This document shows, one piece after another, positions 40,741 through 43,579 of a stretch of 43,579 bases of DNA. This DNA is from a virus. Location of the stretch: the IMG/VR virus record IMGVR_UViG_3300036715_000447, positions 1-43,579 of that record; one strand, given 5' to 3'. The notes below the pieces were generated by a model. The model did not search any database and was not told the origin of the DNA. It worked only from the letters and a program-made list of their open reading frames with translations. The position numbers and the translations under genes are program-made. The stretch's first letter is position 1, and each line of letters begins with the position of its first letter.

Positions 40741-43579
40741 CTTTAAACTGAATGTGCACTGGGTCATTGACCGGGAATGGGAACTCAAAGTTGTACTTAT
40801 CGAGTAGCCCAAACGATACAAGCTGCTGCAAGTCAAGCCGGCCTATGTCGTAAGCGATCCCGCGAACGTGAGGGCTATTTGGATTAGGCTTAGATGGCAT
40901 AGATATATTTCCGTAACCGGGCACATTAACAGTCCGATTAGTTGCACTTCCGCCCGCTGCGAGCCACCCGTTGTAAATCTTAGTCTGTTCCTCTAATGTG
41001 CGAACTGCCGACGAAAGCATAATCTTACGACCAGTTTTCTGTTTAAATTCGTCTGCCATCTGTTCAAATGCTGATCTAATAGACACGCTCAACATATTAT
41101 AGTGGGCAAGATCGCCCGACCCGTTAGTGAAGTTAATAACGCTTGCTGGATCAACCCCGCTAGGTGATTGATCACCTACTGTCGACGATTCAGTCACAGT
41201 TGCTGTACCAGATAATATAACTTCGTCCTCTGCAATACTCAACACGTCGATAGCATAACGTCCTTGGTTGTATGCCACATATGCAGGAGTACCCTGCTTG
41301 TTAGTTTGACTACCTTGAGTGCGCCATCTGGCGGCATTTGTTGTCGGGCCGCCTTCAAAGAAGCCATGATTGTCGCGAAGGAAGTACGCAACAGATAGCA
41401 TACCCGCAACCATACATGCATCATCACCAAATGTAATACCCCTGCGATTAGACAATTCAGAATAGTAATCGTGAAGGATTTGATCCATTACTTTTTCTTG
41501 CACTGCATGATTGTTTAACCAATCGATGATGTTAGTTATTCCGTCTTTACCTACCCATTTATCGACATTGTGTATGTCTTCTGCATCAGTCACATAACCA
41601 TAGTCTTTGAGTAGTTGCCCGTTAATCTGATAACGACCAATTCTATCTAGAGATGTATTATTTTTAGTGTAGTCTAAACCTGACTCTGCATAACCTATCT
41701 CAACCATTAATGCCTTAACTTGTTTAGTCAACAGCCCCGACGCAATTCCTGGCGAGATTGCCGACGGCGACGGAACTGTCGAAATAAACATATTTGACGT
41801 TGGCGACGGCGACTCTACTAACTTGCCAATCGCAGATGACGGTCCCGGATCTGTTTGTGTCGACGCAGTAGGTGTTCCGGCATTATTTACATATACCGGA
41901 ACTCCAGCGGTCGTGGGTGCACCAGCTCCATATTTTTTCAAATAATCGTTGTACCTTGCAGTTCTATCATCCAAGCCGTTAAGCCCGCCATTTACCAGGC
42001 GAGTAACTGCTTGTGTGTCTGCCCAGTTCAATGAATTGGTGCGACCCTTGTTTAACGTGAAGAAGAACCAATCCACTAACTTACAAGCATTAGCAGGATC
42101 TTCCGCAAGTTCCGGCTTATTAACTAGATCAAGCCCAGTGGCTTTTGCCGCCTGGGTATAGTTATATCGTCCGGTAATTTGTATGAATCCGCGGCCTTTA
42201 TAAAGTGGACCATCACCAGGTTCCGTGTTGCCTAATCGCTTACCAATCGACGTTCCTGGCTCATATTTTGCAAAGTACGCATCATTGCCTAATTCTTTAA
42301 CATACTTCCAACTGCCAGATTCGTGGGCACATTGACCCATGATAGAAGCAAGTTTCGTGTTATCAGTTATGCCAACGCCCTTTAAATATTGCTCTAACAA
42401 TGCCTCGTTAGTTAAGCCCTTAGGAAGTACCGGCTGGGTATATACCTTTGTAATCGTTTGTGGTTTACAATCGCTTGTCAACTTTTCCACAGGTGCTGGC
42501 GGCGGATCCATTAGTTTTTTATTTTTAATGGTTTTTCTAGGCCATGGTTCATGCGATGGTGCCACTGTGGTAACGCTTTCAAATACATTGGGTTTGGTTA
42601 CATAGATACCCTTGGTGGAATCTATCGTCGTGTCACTATGTTTATAAACAGTTAAATTAGTCACTGCGGTAACTGTGGGCGCGTCTGCAGGAGTAACTGT
42701 ATTCAAGTATATTTTTCCGCCCTTGAATGCTAGATCTCCGCTGGTTTTATAGCTACCAGTCGCGCCTTGTATCTTAATGTCGCCTGTACTAAGAATGCTC
42801 ATTGTGGCGCCTTGCACTTTGAAGTCCCCGGTACTAAGTAATCCCATAGTACCTGTGTGCAAAGTCATCGCAGTTGATTTTGATGTATGAGTTGCAGTCT
42901 GCGTATTGATAGATGTAGTAGCATTCATGTGGATACTAGCTTCGCTATTAAAGTTTATATCCTTCTTTGCATGTACGTTGAATTCGCCCTCAGTGCGAAG
43001 ATTCATGCCTCCTTGCGAATACATGTTTATGTGTCCGCCTTCAGTGAACTCTATCCAGGCAGTCCCATTAGCATTGGATATATATAAAACTTGCCCGTTG
43101 TTTAGATCACCGGGATACTTACTATCACTCATCAAAATTTGATGACCACCGGCTGTGCGCAACCTGATTAGTTGACTGTCCCCTTTGTAATCCCCGTCGT
43201 CCATGACAAACGAGTGCCCGCCTTTACGGGCCTTGATGTTAATATCCGAATCTTTAAGCTTATCTGCTTTTGCACGGTCAACGTAAGTAGGATCATCTGC
43301 AGGATCGTTAACAGGGCGGCCCGGAGTAGATATACCAAATACAGTAGACGGGCTCTCGCGCTGAGACGACGAAGTGATAGCACCACGAATCTTGTCTCTA
43401 TCTAAGCCTTGGTTAATCAATACATTAGCTTGGAACTCATGCACTGGTTTAGGATTTATAGAATACGATGCTGACAAGTTGCCAGGATCTTCTTCGTTGA
43501 ATTCAACTACTGGCCAGGCACTTGTCGCTTTGTCGTATTTAGATTGTAGTCCTGCGTTTGTTTTAGTGTTGTCCACTAC
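40736..43579 (-). CDS. 5: gp5-like baseplate hub/spike with GH19, lytic-transglycosylase-like and M15 peptidase domains (5' end cut by window)
   Basis: The frame is open to the right edge. The first possible start is a GTG at 43576, but the expected N-terminal OB-fold region is missing, so the gene continues beyond the window. At least 947 residues are visible, numbered here from that GTG. Residues ~110-300 form the gp5-type repetitive beta-helix (I-N-I-K-A-R-K-G-G-H, G-H-I-N-M-Y-S-Q-G-G-M-N-L-R, then S-T-G-D-[FI]-K units). Residues ~385-545 are GH19/chitinase-like (CAHESGSW with the catalytic Glu, Y-K-G-R-G-F-I-Q-I-T-G). Residues ~615-790 look like an SLT-type transglycosylase (G-Y-A-E-S-G-L-D, G-R-Y-Q-I). 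Residues ~840-946 are an M15/VanY-type peptidase (S-P-H-V-R-G-I-A-Y-D and D-P-V-H-I-Q). The spike would pierce the outer membrane and cut both glycan and peptide bonds of the wall. Confidence 0.9.
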   Translation of the reverse strand, partial: VVDNTKTNAGLQSKYDKATSAWPVVEFNEEDPGNLSASYSINPKPVHEFQANVLINQGLDRDKIRGAITSSSQRESPSTVFGISTPGRPVNDPADDPTYVDRAKADKLKDSDINIKARKGGHSFVMDDGDYKGDSQLIRLRTAGGHQILMSDSKYPGDLNNGQVLYISNANGTAWIEFTEGGHINMYSQGGMNLRTEGEFNVHAKKDINFNSEASIHMNATTSINTQTATHTSKSTAMTLHTGTMGLLSTGDFKVQGATMSILSTGDIKIQGATGSYKTSGDLAFKGGKIYLNTVTPADAPTVTAVTNLTVYKHSDTTIDSTKGIYVTKPNVFESVTTVAPSHEPWPRKTIKNKKLMDPPPAPVEKLTSDCKPQTITKVYTQPVLPKGLTNEALLEQYLKGVGITDNTKLASIMGQCAHESGSWKYVKELGNDAYFAKYEPGTSIGKRLGNTEPGDGPLYKGRGFIQITGRYNYTQAAKATGLDLVNKPELAEDPANACKLVDWFFFTLNKGRTNSLNWADTQAVTRLVNGGLNGLDDRTARYNDYLKKYGAGAPTTAGVPVYVNNAGTPTASTQTDPGPSSAIGKLVESPSPTSNMFISTVPSPSAISPGIASGLLTKQVKALMVEIGYAESGLDYTKNNTSLDRIGRYQINGQLLKDYGYVTDAEDIHNVDKWVGKDGITNIIDWLNNHAVQEKVMDQILHDYYSELSNRRGITFGDDACMVAGMLSVAYFLRDNHGFFEGGPTTNAARWRTQGSQTNKQGTPAYVAYNQGRYAIDVLSIAEDEVILSGTATVTESSTVGDQSPSGVDPASVINFTNGSGDLAHYNMLSVSIRSAFEQMADEFKQKTGRKIMLSSAVRTLEEQTKIYNGWLAAGGSATNRTVNVPGYGNISMPSKPNPNSPHVRGIAYDIGRLDLQQLVSFGLLDKYNFEFPFPVNDPVHIQFKG

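Noticed and set aside
1-43579. tRNA genes, integrase or attachment sites
   Set aside because: The intergenic gaps are at most about 60 nt, too short to hold a tRNA. No integrase or recombinase motifs were seen in any frame, so there is no sign of a temperate phage here.

Overview
The window looks like part of the genome of a lytic, T4-like myovirus, most likely from the sea. It carries a T4-type baseplate gene run (gp5-like hub/lysozyme, gp25, gp6) and large marine-type structural proteins. There is no integrase, repressor, rRNA or recognisable tRNA. Nearly every gene lies on the minus strand, so the biological order runs from high to low coordinates. Genes usually touch or overlap by 4-32 nt. 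No stretch longer than about 60 nt is free of coding sequence. The host cannot be named from the sequence.

Region 43579-18888 is the virion module. It reads gp5-like hub with three wall-degrading domains (cut by the right window edge), gp25, gp6, a giant 4397-residue structural protein, a fibre with a YADLAE-type C-terminal domain, two tiny ORFs, a 199-residue structural protein, a short and a long fibre-like protein sharing an N-terminal attachment domain, and a small repetitive structural protein. Several of these genes are preceded by a T4-late-promoter-like octamer (NATAAATA). A hairpin with a T-rich tail at 18835-18866 separates this module from what follows.

Region 18829-1 is an accessory operon of about 18.8 kb. 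It starts with a conserved small protein, two glycosyltransferase-like proteins (DTD and ESD motifs) and a 119-residue protein of unknown function. A free-standing HNH homing endonuclease is inserted on the opposite strand, with its own late-promoter octamer and ribosome binding site. The operon then continues with another glycosyltransferase-like protein and SEVEN different radical SAM proteins with N-terminal twitch-type cysteine sets. A fucosyltransferase-like gene sits between the last two of them. After these come a conserved protein of unknown function, a 33-residue basic microprotein, an SGNH hydrolase, a NodU/TobZ-type carbamoyltransferase, an APS-kinase-like P-loop protein, a DUF2061 membrane protein, and a repeat protein with glycosyltransferase-like ends cut by the left window edge.

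The gene set (glycosyltransferases, carbamoyl transfer, possible activated-sulfate chemistry, an acyl or sugar esterase and seven radical SAM enzymes in one translationally coupled operon beside the tail-fibre genes) suggests a phage-encoded factory for building or decorating a glycan or similar surface polymer on the virion or host. That purpose is inference. The enzyme families are read from motifs in the sequence. No database search was run.
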